This document shows positions 56,858 through 64,000 of a DNA stretch of 64,000 bases, piece after piece. This stretch comes from Moraxella canis. GTDB lineage: Bacteria; Pseudomonadota; Gammaproteobacteria; Pseudomonadales; Moraxellaceae. The stretch's first letter is position 1, and each line of letters opens with the position of its first letter. The stretch lies in the NCBI RefSeq assembly GCF_002014965.1, contig NZ_MUXT01000001.1, forward strand, positions 226,218-290,217. The letters are read 5' to 3'. A model generated the notes under the pieces. That model did no database searches and had not been told where the DNA came from. It was given only the letters and a program-made list of their open reading frames with translations. A program made the translations under genes and the position numbers.

Positions 56858-57231
56858 AATATCTGCTTGATACCAATATTTGTATTTATCTTTTAAAACA
56901 CCAGCCAAAAAGCGTGCTAGATCGTTTTGCCAGTTGTCATGTGGGCGAAGTTGGTATGAGTGCGATCACATGGGCAGAATTATTAAGGGGCTTGGATAAA
57001 TACGAGCCTAAAGCAGAGTTTGAGCGTTTGCGTGGCTTACTTCAGGTGTTGCCGTTTGATGAAAAATCTGCCGTATGTTTTGGTGAATATATGAAAACCG
57101 CCAACCATAAAGCCAGTTTTGATACGCTGATTGCTTGCCATGCCAAAGCTCACCAATTAACCCTAGTCACCAACAATACCAAAGATTTTGAGCGGTATGG
57201 GGTGAGATTGGAGAATTGGGCGCAGGCGTGA
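56854..57231 (+). CDS. vapC: VapC ribonuclease toxin (PIN domain)
   Basis: 125 residues. PIN-domain acids: Asp in YLLDTNICIYL, Glu in TWAELLRGL, Asp in SFDTLIACHAKA, and the T-N-N-x-x-D-F segment VTNNTKDFERYG. VapC toxins cut initiator tRNA or rRNA; the target is not predictable. It is translationally coupled to vapB. It lies on the small island behind tRNA-Val. Confidence 0.93.
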   Translation: MKYLLDTNICIYLLKHQPKSVLDRFASCHVGEVGMSAITWAELLRGLDKYEPKAEFERLRGLLQVLPFDEKSAVCFGEYMKTANHKASFDTLIACHAKAHQLTLVTNNTKDFERYGVRLENWAQA

Positions 57232-57240
57232 TTAAGACTT

Positions 57241-57342
57241 AATGTTAAAAAAATCCAATTTTCTTAACATTCAATCGGTGCAATGTTAAATGATTTAACA
57301 TAGGTATGGTATAATGTTAAAAAAATCCAATTTTCTTAACAT
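57241..57342 (+). promoter_or_regulatory. Three palindromic operator-like sites and promoter of fic
   Basis: Sites 1 (57241-57270) and 3 (57313-57342) are identical 30-bp sequences, each with the arms ATGTTAA / TTAACAT around an AT-rich centre. Site 2 is a perfect 19-bp palindrome ATGTTAAATGATTTAACAT (57283-57301). A -10 box TATAAT (57310-57315) lies between sites 2 and 3, so site 2 covers the -35 region and site 3 the start of transcription. The layout suits cooperative repression. Confidence 0.7.
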
Positions 57343-57353
57343 GGGCTAGAACA

Positions 57354-58427
57354 ATGACCTTTGACGCAGAAAAACCATTTAATGATCTGCCACGCCTGCC
57401 ACCTGCCAAAGATATAGAAACACGCACCATCTTAAAAATGTGCGTCGAAGCACGGGCAAGCCTAGCAGGACTAAAACAAGCAGGTGAACTAATCCCAAAC
57501 CAAACCATGCTAATCAATGCCATTCCCATGCTAGAAGCCAAAGGCAGTAGTGAAATAGAAAACATTGTTACTACCACGGATAAGCTATTTCAGCACGCAT
57601 TTGATGACGATCATGCAGATAATGCCACCAAAGAAGCGTTAAGATACCGAACAGCGCTTTATGATGGCATACAAGCAATTAAGGATAGACCCTTGTCAAG
57701 TCAAACCGCCTTACAAATCTGCCAAACAATTAAAGGCGTATCGCTTGGCGTAAGAAAAACCACAGGCACAAAGCTACAAAATAGCCTAGGACAAACCATT
57801 TACACGCCACCAGATGATCCCATAGCCATTAATGAACTTTTAGCGAATTGGGATAATTTCTTACACACTGATGATGATTTAGATCCATTGGTTAAAATGG
57901 CAATCGCTCATTATCAATTTGAAGCCATTCATCCATTTTTTGATGGAAATGGACGCACAGGGCGGATTATCAATATTTTATATTTGATAGATAAAGGGTT
58001 ATTAGATCTTCCGATATTGTATCTTAGTCGCTATATCATTAACCATAAAGCGGGCTATTATGATGCGCTTTTAACTGTCACTACAAAAGGCGATTGGGAA
58101 ACATGGCTAGTATATATGCTAAATGCCATCAAAGATACCAGCGATTGGACAACCGCCAAGATATTAAGCATTAAGCAACTACACCAAGATACAGGCGAAA
58201 CCATCAAGGCGGAAGCGCCAAAGATTTATAGCCGTGATTTATTGGATGCTATCTTTGAAATGCCGTATTGCCGTATTGCTAATTTGGTTCAAAAAGGACT
58301 TGGCGCACGCCAAACGGTGAGTAATTATTTAAAAAAGTTATGTGATATTGGTGTGCTTGAGATGGTGACGGTTGGTAATGAAAAGATTTTTATCAATCCT
58401 AAATTAATGGATCTATTAAAAACATAA
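57354..58427 (+). CDS. Fic family protein (AMP-transferase) with C-terminal winged helix
   Basis: 357 residues. Catalytic Fic motif HPFFDGNGRTGR (193-204), complete. An N-terminal inhibitory helix motif S-x-x-x-E-N is seen in GSSEIEN (65-70), the class II Fic arrangement in which Glu69 blocks ATP binding. A winged-helix-like segment follows at about 292-350 (RIANLVQKGLGARQTVSNYL). Such proteins transfer AMP to hydroxyl side chains of target proteins. The DNA-binding tail and the three palindromes in front suggest autoregulation. The gene lies beside vapBC on a probable island, with the stop 110 bp before a small ORF. Confidence 0.92.
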   Translation: MTFDAEKPFNDLPRLPPAKDIETRTILKMCVEARASLAGLKQAGELIPNQTMLINAIPMLEAKGSSEIENIVTTTDKLFQHAFDDDHADNATKEALRYRTALYDGIQAIKDRPLSSQTALQICQTIKGVSLGVRKTTGTKLQNSLGQTIYTPPDDPIAINELLANWDNFLHTDDDLDPLVKMAIAHYQFEAIHPFFDGNGRTGRIINILYLIDKGLLDLPILYLSRYIINHKAGYYDALLTVTTKGDWETWLVYMLNAIKDTSDWTTAKILSIKQLHQDTGETIKAEAPKIYSRDLLDAIFEMPYCRIANLVQKGLGARQTVSNYLKKLCDIGVLEMVTVGNEKIFINPKLMDLLKT

Positions 58428-58537
58428 AACAGTTTTAGCAGGCTAGGAAGTCATGAGCCGAACAGCGGTTATTTTTGCACCTTAGACCGCCACGCCTGCT
58501 ATCTTTTATTTGGCAGGGCATGAATAAGGTATGAGAG
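58428..58537. other. Short gap after fic
   Basis: About 110 bp with a GC-rich imperfect hairpin (GCCTGC / GGCAGG). No T run; the role is unclear. Confidence 0.3.
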
Positions 58538-58705
58538 ATGGGACTTTTGGATAAAATCAAAAAGCCATTAGATGATTATATTACAGTCGGACACTTTATT
58601 AAAAAATTGTCAGAAACAAATAATTTTCCAGTTTATGATGTTATCTCCTACCTTAATCATTATGATTTTGTGGGGAAAATAAGTACAAGCAGAGTGTATC
58701 TTTAG
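58538..58705 (+). CDS. Small hypothetical protein, possibly truncated
   Basis: 55 residues: MGLLDKIKKPLDDYITVGHF, then IKKLSETNNFPVYDVISYLN and a short tail ending RVYL. AGGT lies about 9 nt before the ATG. It looks like the start of a larger protein, as the helix-rich N-terminus ends abruptly. I do not recognise it. It may mark the right end of the island, cut off from its remainder. Confidence 0.4.
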   Translation: MGLLDKIKKPLDDYITVGHFIKKLSETNNFPVYDVISYLNHYDFVGKISTSRVYL

Positions 58706-58747
58706 TGATTTTGTTTGGACTTCACCAACACTAACTGAGCCTAGGCA

Positions 58748-59191
58748 TTATTTGACTGCCACGCCGTACGCCAACACCTCAACGCCCCCTTCCACCTCGG
58801 TCATCTCAAATCTTAAACCGTATAATGCCCGGCAGCCGGCATCATCCGCCTGACGCTTAGCACGCACCACTGCTTCTCGGCGAGCACGATCAAGCAGCGT
58901 CTCATAGACGGTTAAATTTTTGCCAAATAAGCTTAAAATCGACGCCGCGACGCTTTTGAACTGATCTTGAGCGATTACCACACTACCAACCACTAAGGCT
59001 GACTCATTGACGCCTTCGGGCTCATAAAACCGCTCACTAGAGACTTGAATGTGCTGATATTTGTGTTCATCTGCCGTTAGGCTTTCTAGATGGCGACGCT
59101 CGGCACGCGTGCCAAAATACCAACCAACCGCAATCAAAACAAGTCCAATAATCCAATCAAGGCGCTGCATCAAAAACTCTTCAAGGCTCAT
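58748..59191 (-). CDS. YbjQ-like heavy-metal-binding-domain protein with membrane anchor
   Basis: 147 residues. One N-terminal membrane span (IIGLVLIAVGWYFGTRAERR), then a YbjQ/UPF0145-type domain (about 60-147) with ALVVGSVVIAQDQFKSVAAS and LYGLRFEMTEVEGGVEVLAY. The fold forms pentamers in related proteins; the function is unknown. ATG 59191 is used because GGGTGAG precedes it; the frame can extend to a GTG at 59197. It overlaps nothing but starts just after the stop of the second YbjQ gene, so the two are one operon. Confidence 0.75.
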   Translation of the reverse strand: MSLEEFLMQRLDWIIGLVLIAVGWYFGTRAERRHLESLTADEHKYQHIQVSSERFYEPEGVNESALVVGSVVIAQDQFKSVAASILSLFGKNLTVYETLLDRARREAVVRAKRQADDAGCRALYGLRFEMTEVEGGVEVLAYGVAVK

Positions 59192-59197
59192 AAGCAC

Positions 59198-59560
59198 TCA
59201 CCCTGCCGGCAACTCATCTGAGCTTTGCCCAAAAGGATTAAACTTCTTTTGTACCTTGACCGCCGTACCATAAACAAAAAGCTCTGATGCACCCGCTGCG
59301 ATATTTGATGTCGAAAAACGAATACCAACGATCGCATCAGCGCCCAACGCTTGGGCTTTGGCAATCATACGACTCATCGCTTCTTGGCGCGCCTCTTCAA
59401 GAAGCTCTGTGTAAGCGGTCAATTCTCCGCCAACGATGTTTTTTAGTCCCGCCAAAAAATCCTTACCCACATGCTTACTGCGCACGGTACTGCCATAAAC
59501 CACATCAAGCCTTTCGGTGATGATGTAGTTGGGCAAGTGTTCTAAATTTGATAATTGCAT
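59198..59560 (-). CDS. YbjQ/UPF0145 family protein
   Basis: 120 residues, cytoplasmic. The family blocks are YIITERLDVVYGSTVRSKHV and GGELTAYTELLEEARQEAMS, then MIAKAQALGADAIVGIRFST and an end AAGASELFVYGTAVKV. The family is called heavy-metal-binding in databases but no function is proven. It is the first gene of a pair with the anchored paralogue. Start set at ATG 59560. Confidence 0.88.
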   Translation of the reverse strand: MQLSNLEHLPNYIITERLDVVYGSTVRSKHVGKDFLAGLKNIVGGELTAYTELLEEARQEAMSRMIAKAQALGADAIVGIRFSTSNIAAGASELFVYGTAVKVQKKFNPFGQSSDELPAG

Positions 59561-59664
59561 GACCATTCTCTTTTTGGTTTAGTGTCATTATAGTAATTTA
59601 ATCATCCTAAGATAAAACAGGGCGAAGACACTCGCCTCCACCCCGCCTAACTTTTTAATCACAC

Positions 59665-60186
59665 TCAATCATCGGTGTGAAAAAGTAAAAACAGCTCAGT
59701 GATATTATCTTCAAGCGTATTTGCCATCTGCGCCAAGGTTTCATCATCGCGCATCTCATCCATCTCTTCATCAATGCCTGATAATAGCACCATCGGCAAA
59801 GTTAGCATTGCCACATCTTCTTCGGTGTTTTCATCATCAAACCAATCCACATTTTCATCTGAATACATGGCATCAACAAAACCGATTGCCCATGCTGCTA
59901 AGTCGCCATCTTCGCTAAAATCTTCGGCTTCTTCGCTAGCATCAAAAGGCAATTCGATGGGCTGCTCTGCTTTTAGGGTGTCGATCAGCTCTTGCTGCCA
60001 AGCCTTTAAAGCATCTTTCACCTCAGCGGGGACTTGGGCATCGGCACCCTCAAAAAACGCCGATATCCAATTAGGCAGTGGCTTACCCACCACAGTCGCT
60101 GTCAAAAATCCATGGGCGGCAATTGGATCTAAGCCCATTTCGTTGGCAGGAGATTCTAAATACTCAAACAATTCTTGTTTATTCAT
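59665..60186 (-). CDS. YecA/UPF0149 family protein
   Basis: 173 residues, very acidic. The N-terminal MNKQELFEYLESPANEMGLD and HGFLTATVVGKPLP match the YgfB/YecA group; the middle contains AAWAIGFVDAM (G-F-x-x-A-M) of the same family. No SEC-C zinc tail is present. Function unknown. ATG 60186 is chosen over an upstream TTG. Confidence 0.8.
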   Translation of the reverse strand: MNKQELFEYLESPANEMGLDPIAAHGFLTATVVGKPLPNWISAFFEGADAQVPAEVKDALKAWQQELIDTLKAEQPIELPFDASEEAEDFSEDGDLAAWAIGFVDAMYSDENVDWFDDENTEEDVAMLTLPMVLLSGIDEEMDEMRDDETLAQMANTLEDNITELFLLFHTDD

Positions 60187-60278
60187 AACAGACTCATTAC
60201 TTTTGTGGGTCAAATGTTAGCTATGCCCAAAGATCACCATGACAGCTTAATTCAATATCCAAAAGCGATCTTCAGACT

Positions 60279-60506
60279 TTAAAAATCATCATCCAGATCA
60301 TCAAACTCATCATCCAGATCATCAAATTCAGCAAAATCATCGCCATCTTCTAAGGCGCGCTTTAGCTTATTTAAACGCTGCTCTTCAAGCAAAGCATCGA
60401 TTTTTAGGCGTTTTTCAAGGGGTTTTGCCTTGCCTTCATCGACAAGGATGGCATCAGCATCTTCGTCAAAATTATCATCATCAAAATCATCATTAATATT
60501 ACTCAT
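60279..60506 (-). CDS. Small highly acidic protein
   Basis: 75 residues, more than a third Asp or Glu. The central helix (KRLKIDALLEEQRLNKLKRA, about 32-51) is charged; the C-terminus is a tandem D-D-x-x-D repeat encoded by a 21-bp near-perfect DNA duplication at 60286-60330. Comparable small acidic proteins occur in pseudomonads. Function unknown. It lies 66 bp beyond the YecA-like start on the same strand. Confidence 0.6.
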   Translation of the reverse strand: MSNINDDFDDDNFDEDADAILVDEGKAKPLEKRLKIDALLEEQRLNKLKRALEDGDDFAEFDDLDDEFDDLDDDF

Positions 60507-60601
60507 AATGACTCCTTGTGCGTTGAAATTTGCAGTTGACCTGACTTTTTGCTAAAAATCAGGTCTTTACTGTAGCCTTATAAAGCCAATTGAATATTTT
60601 G

Positions 60602-61852
60602 TCAAGCATTATCATCACCAAGAAGCGCTTTATCTCGTGCAATTTTCAATCGATCAGCGGTGGCACTAGTCATACCAACGACTTCGCGACCATCTCGTTC
60701 ATGCACCGTGCTTGGATGCGTGATGGCAGCCAAAGTCATATACATGGCGGCTTGATTGCGACCAGCTTCCCCAAAGATGATCAGTGATTTTTCTTTTCGC
60801 ATGGTCAAGATGGATTTGGCAACATCTGACAGCTCTGAATCACTGGTGACGGTCTTGATAGGCAAGGCAAAGCGTTTTAGCTCACGATGCTTTTGATACA
60901 CCACTTCATTGACCATTAATAGTAGCTGAGAAAGTAGCGCTGCCGCTGCCGCTGTTTTGGCATGATCATCGATGGCATAGAGCGTAACCGATGCCCCTTG
61001 ATCGGTAAATGAGTTTTGATCGGTCATTGCCACGCCTGCAAATAAAGGCAGCTCAAGCAGCGCATGACACGCTCTTTCAAACAACTGATCACACAAAGCA
61101 AAGTAAGCCTCTTTGGACTCAATGCTAACCGCCGTCAATAAATTGTGCGGATCTTGGAACTTAACTTGAACCGTATAAGCAGCAGCAAGCTCAAGCTCAG
61201 TATGATCTGAGTCATGATGATTTTCGGTTGATGCCTGCACCTCTTCATCAGGCGCTGCCTCGCTATCTTCGGCTGCTTGGGTGTGTGCAGCAGGCGCGGT
61301 GGTGACTTGCTCGGTCAAAATCCCTTTAGATAATAGCTCGGTGCGCACATCTTTAGCAATTTGAGCTTTAAGGTCCTCAGTTGGGCGCGCCACATAGCCA
61401 TAAATCAGCCACAATATGATATGTAGCCCAATCACGCTCAATAAAAACACCCAATTGCCTGATAAAATCTCTGCACGGCTCACCGTCTTGGCTTGTACGA
61501 CCACTTTACCAAGCACCTGATCTCCTGATGTCACCACTTCTTCGGCGCGATAGCCTTCCGCCGACTCTCCAAGCGGTACCAACACTCCGCCTTGACTGTC
61601 ATAAATCCCCACATAAGCGATCATGGGCTCATCAACATAAGGCTCTGCAATGACACTCATACTCACACGATCATAAGCCGCCAGCGGTGCTGCGATTTCT
61701 TGACTTAGCAACATGACACTGCGCTCAACCGCCTGTTGATTTTGTGCGCTGATCCCTCGCTCGGCACTGATTACAAAAAATAATAAATGCAAAACCAAGC
61801 TCGCCAAAACGATTGCCGCAAAAATACCCTGTCTGGGTGCTAAGTATGTCAT
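60602..61852 (-). CDS. AhpA/YtjB (Smp)-like membrane protein
   Basis: 416 residues. Two membrane spans (about 9-30 and 133-155) flank a periplasmic domain of about 100 residues; the cytoplasmic part (about 160-416) contains a low-complexity acidic segment (TTAPAAHTQAAEDSEAAPDE) and a mixed alpha/beta domain. In E. coli ytjB (smp) is divergent from serB; the same pairing is seen here, which supports the call more than residue identity does. Function unknown. Start ATG 61852. Confidence 0.65.
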   Translation of the reverse strand: MTYLAPRQGIFAAIVLASLVLHLLFFVISAERGISAQNQQAVERSVMLLSQEIAAPLAAYDRVSMSVIAEPYVDEPMIAYVGIYDSQGGVLVPLGESAEGYRAEEVVTSGDQVLGKVVVQAKTVSRAEILSGNWVFLLSVIGLHIILWLIYGYVARPTEDLKAQIAKDVRTELLSKGILTEQVTTAPAAHTQAAEDSEAAPDEEVQASTENHHDSDHTELELAAAYTVQVKFQDPHNLLTAVSIESKEAYFALCDQLFERACHALLELPLFAGVAMTDQNSFTDQGASVTLYAIDDHAKTAAAAALLSQLLLMVNEVVYQKHRELKRFALPIKTVTSDSELSDVAKSILTMRKEKSLIIFGEAGRNQAAMYMTLAAITHPSTVHERDGREVVGMTSATADRLKIARDKALLGDDNA

Positions 61853-62140
61853 GAGAATTGCCAAATCATAAAAATTAAATCTTATTATTATAGCATTAAT
61901 TATTTCAATAGCTATGGGCTAGACAGGATTTTATCCGCTTAACAGTAAAAATTTGGGCGACATGATCCAGACTGCCTGAGTATTTTTTAAAACTAAGTAT
62001 TTTTTGAAAATTTAAATGAGTTTGATTGATCAAACCCCTCTTACACCGACAAAATCCGCTTTAAGTCTTTTAAAATGCTTGATTAACTGCTAATATGGTA
62101 AAATTCCATTCAATAATAACAATCGCCTCAAAGGTTTGAT
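61853..62140. other. Intergenic region between ytjB-like gene and serB
   Basis: 288 bp, AT-rich, divergent promoters expected; no single element stands out. Confidence 0.3.
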
Positions 62141-63256
62141 ATGTCTTTTACCTATGCTCTACCCAAAAATAGCCAAGCATGGCAAACTGCCCTAAATACC
62201 GTTGCTCATCATTTGCCAAGCGAAGTGGTGGGTGAGGATTTTACCGCTAATGATATCGCCGCCAAGCTATCAAAGCTGCCTTTATTTGCCATCATCGTCA
62301 TCACGCCGGCAGATCAAAATGCTGATATTGATACATTGATGCAAGCTTGGGTGGATACTCAAGCCAATTGGCAACTGGCAGTGGTTCAAGATGATGAAAT
62401 CGCCAAAGCTCACGCACACCTGATCACTACCGACACCCCATTAACCAAAGTCGATATCCATCGCTATCTGCTGACGCCCAAGCATGATATGGGTCAGATC
62501 AGTAAAACAGCGGCGGCGCATATCATCGATGACCAAATCACCAGCCATTTATCAAGCGCGATTACTGCCGATGTTCATATCTTGTCAGCAGATAAGATGC
62601 TCACGCGCCATCGCTTGGCGTGTTTTGATATGGATTCAACGCTGATCGAAGAAGAAGTCATTGTTGAATTGGCAAAGTTTTGCGGTGTCGAAGAGCAGGT
62701 TTCTGCCATTACCGAGCAAGCCATGCGCGGTGAAATTGATTTTGCCACAAGCTTTGCGCGCCGTGTATCTTTGCTAGAAGATGCACCAATCAGCATTATC
62801 GATGAGATCATAGCCAAGCACATCCGCATCCAACCAGGCGCCCAAGCCACCATCCGCGCGCTCAAAGCCATCGGCTATCACACAGTGCTCGTTTCGGGGG
62901 GATTTGAGCCATTTGCTCGATATGTCAGCCAGACTTTGGGCATGGATGAATACTATGCCAATCCCTTACTTGATGATGGCAGCCGCTTGACAGGCATGGT
63001 TGATGATAATATTTTAGATGGCAACCAAAAAGCTGCCATCGCTCAAAAAGTAGCTGAACGCTTGGGCTTGCCGATGCAGCAAGTCATCTGTATCGGCGAT
63101 GGCGCCAATGATTTGCCCATGATGGCGTTAAGCGATCTTGGCATTGCCTATCATGCCAAGCCCATCGTACAAGCCAAGGCATCAGCTGCCGTCAATATCA
63201 CAGGACTTGAGGGTGTGATTTATGCCCTAGGTCACCGTTTGGATCTTAACGCTTAA
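62141..63256 (+). CDS. serB: Phosphoserine phosphatase
   Basis: Last step of serine synthesis. HAD-family motif I is CFDMDSTLIEEEVI with the two catalytic Asp residues; motif II is VLVSGGFEPFARYV; motif III/IV is CIGDGANDLPMMALSDLGIAYHAKP. The N-terminal 150 residues form a regulatory domain. At 371 aa it is longer than E. coli SerB (322). RBS is weak (AAGG). It is divergent from the ytjB-like gene. Confidence 0.95.
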   Translation: MSFTYALPKNSQAWQTALNTVAHHLPSEVVGEDFTANDIAAKLSKLPLFAIIVITPADQNADIDTLMQAWVDTQANWQLAVVQDDEIAKAHAHLITTDTPLTKVDIHRYLLTPKHDMGQISKTAAAHIIDDQITSHLSSAITADVHILSADKMLTRHRLACFDMDSTLIEEEVIVELAKFCGVEEQVSAITEQAMRGEIDFATSFARRVSLLEDAPISIIDEIIAKHIRIQPGAQATIRALKAIGYHTVLVSGGFEPFARYVSQTLGMDEYYANPLLDDGSRLTGMVDDNILDGNQKAAIAQKVAERLGLPMQQVICIGDGANDLPMMALSDLGIAYHAKPIVQAKASAAVNITGLEGVIYALGHRLDLNA

Positions 63257-63284
63257 TTTACCCCACTCAGTTCAAGGATACGCC

Positions 63285-63773
63285 ATGTTTACCCTTCCGA
63301 TTATCAATGTCAAGACAGATCCATTAGACGCACTTTTGGCAGCGATCGGTCTGCGCTTACAAAATCTTGCCAAAACTCGTGATAACGATTCTTTTAATCA
63401 TCTTGTCAAAGACAAATCCGTTTGCATTCAATTCACCGCGCCAGATGTTGAGCGTTATTATCGTTTTGAGAACGGTCATTTTGGGCAAACCATGGGTAAA
63501 GCACAGCATCCTGATTTGACGATTGATTTTAAAGATTCTATGACTGGCGCTAAGCTTTTGACCAAAGGCGATGTTGCCGCTTTGATGACCGCCATTCAAG
63601 ATGGCGATGTCAAAGTCACTGGCGATTATAAATTGGTGCTTTGGTTTGCAGGTATCGCCAAACAAGCCGCCACCATTCCTGAAGAATATCGCGGCTATAT
63701 TGAGCAGGCCAAGCCCTATGCCAAGACCGCCAAAGACTTTATCGGCAGTATCAAACAAAAAATCTCCAAATAA
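63285..63773 (+). CDS. SCP2 sterol-binding-domain protein
   Basis: 162 residues, no signal peptide. The SCP2 fold spans about 35-120, with VCIQFTAPDVERYYRFENGH, PDLTIDFKDSMTGAKLLTKG and VKVTGDYKLVLWFA. Related bacterial proteins (UbiJ, UbiT, YhbT) bind isoprenoid or acyl lipids. It follows serB after 28 bp, probably on the same transcript. A specific ubiquinone role cannot be claimed. Confidence 0.8.
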   Translation: MFTLPIINVKTDPLDALLAAIGLRLQNLAKTRDNDSFNHLVKDKSVCIQFTAPDVERYYRFENGHFGQTMGKAQHPDLTIDFKDSMTGAKLLTKGDVAALMTAIQDGDVKVTGDYKLVLWFAGIAKQAATIPEEYRGYIEQAKPYAKTAKDFIGSIKQKISK

Positions 63774-63852
63774 TCTGCCTTGACAGATGCGGTTGCCATT
63801 TGGCAAATTTTTGGGTACAATCGTTTACTAAATTCAAGCGAGACTCACAACA

Positions 63853-64000
63853 ATGATGACACATATTTCAAAGGAAGAAATTACACGCTTATTTGATCTG
63901 CCTTTGATGGATCTGCTGATGCAGGCGCAAACGGTGCACCGCGAGCATTTCAATGCCAACGAAGTGCAAATCAGTACGCTATTATCCATCAAAACAGGCA
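63853..64000 (+). CDS. bioB: Biotin synthase (5' part only)
   Basis: 49 residues are seen before the window ends. [20 protein letters not shown] and [20 protein letters not shown] followed by TLLSIKTG are the standard N-terminus of BioB, just before the radical-SAM cluster motif. Two consecutive ATGs are possible starts. Confidence 0.88.
   Translation, partial: MMTHISKEEITRLFDLPLMDLLMQAQTVHREHFNANEVQISTLLSIKTG

Noticed and set aside
57241-57342. Identical 30-bp direct repeats that could suggest a CRISPR array
   Set aside because: Only two identical copies plus a different palindrome, no spacers, no cas genes, and the sites bracket the fic promoter.
56118-58740. Duplicate of the tRNA-Val 3' end as attR
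   Set aside because: I searched by eye for GTTCGAGTCC and TACGCCTACCA to the right and found none; the right edge stays undefined.
59699-60220. 173-codon serine-rich plus-strand ORF
   Set aside because: It is an antisense shadow of the acidic YecA-like gene; serine richness comes from reversed Asp/Glu codons.

Overview
The window is a chromosomal stretch from a member of the Moraxellaceae, most probably Moraxella. The base composition is moderately AT-rich. The housekeeping proteins (IlvD, HemB, FtsH, LpxC, EF-P/EpmB, PBP1A, GdhA) are gammaproteobacterial in type. A Slam-type outer-membrane translocator sits beside its TbpB-like surface lipoprotein, and a gene for a cbb3 oxidase assembly factor (ccoS) is present. 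The assignment rests on protein resemblance only. Coding density is high, operons are short, and many genes end in clear hairpin-plus-T terminators.

Layout. 0-6 kb: trmO, fpr, a HIT protein, an unknown protein, an AI-2E-type permease and a BCCT osmolyte carrier. 6-8.5 kb: ilvD behind a structured leader of about 200 nt. 8.5-10 kb: a prophage scar with a Mu gpF-like head-protein tail fused to a phosphoribosyltransferase domain, abutting a truncated cysteine-rich ORF. 10-19 kb: hpt, a serine hydrolase, the MaoC/FabG4/thiolase fatty-acid cluster (arranged like mycobacterial htdX-fabG4-fadA2), ruvB and hemB. 19-30.4 kb: maeB, cca, a pteridine-reductase-like SDR, a PuuP-like permease whose ribosome binding site lies in a hairpin, a TetR regulator, an acyl-CoA desaturase, selO, ccoS and a copper-type TauE/SafE protein. 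30.4-33 kb: an IS607-family element with an intact serine recombinase and a decayed tnpB. 33-46.5 kb: the formaldehyde-detoxification pair fghA-frmA, gdhA, a membrane C13 peptidase, htpG, a T4 endonuclease V homologue, PBP1A, plsC, ftsH. 46.5-49.5 kb: rlmE and then the Slam/lipoprotein pair, with yhbY on the other side. 49.5-56.2 kb: envelope proteins of unknown role, dciA, lpxC, efp/epmB and tRNA-Val(GAC). 56.2-58.7 kb: a small island behind the tRNA with an integrase remnant, vapBC and a Fic protein with three palindromic operator-like sites. 58.7-64 kb: two YbjQ-type proteins, a YecA-like protein, an acidic protein, ytjB/serB, an SCP2 protein and the start of bioB.

Most interesting non-coding signals: (1) the roughly 185-nt leader of the puuP-like gene, with nested stems and a final hairpin that covers the Shine-Dalgarno sequence before a TTG start; (2) a perfect palindrome with 10-bp arms lying exactly across the spacer and -10 box of the thiolase promoter; (3) the three palindromes in front of fic; (4) the structured leader of ilvD. 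Among protein systems, the Slam-lipoprotein pair, the phage head/phosphoribosyltransferase fusion and the FabG4 cluster deserve most attention. All functions are inferred by eye from sequence; no database search was run.
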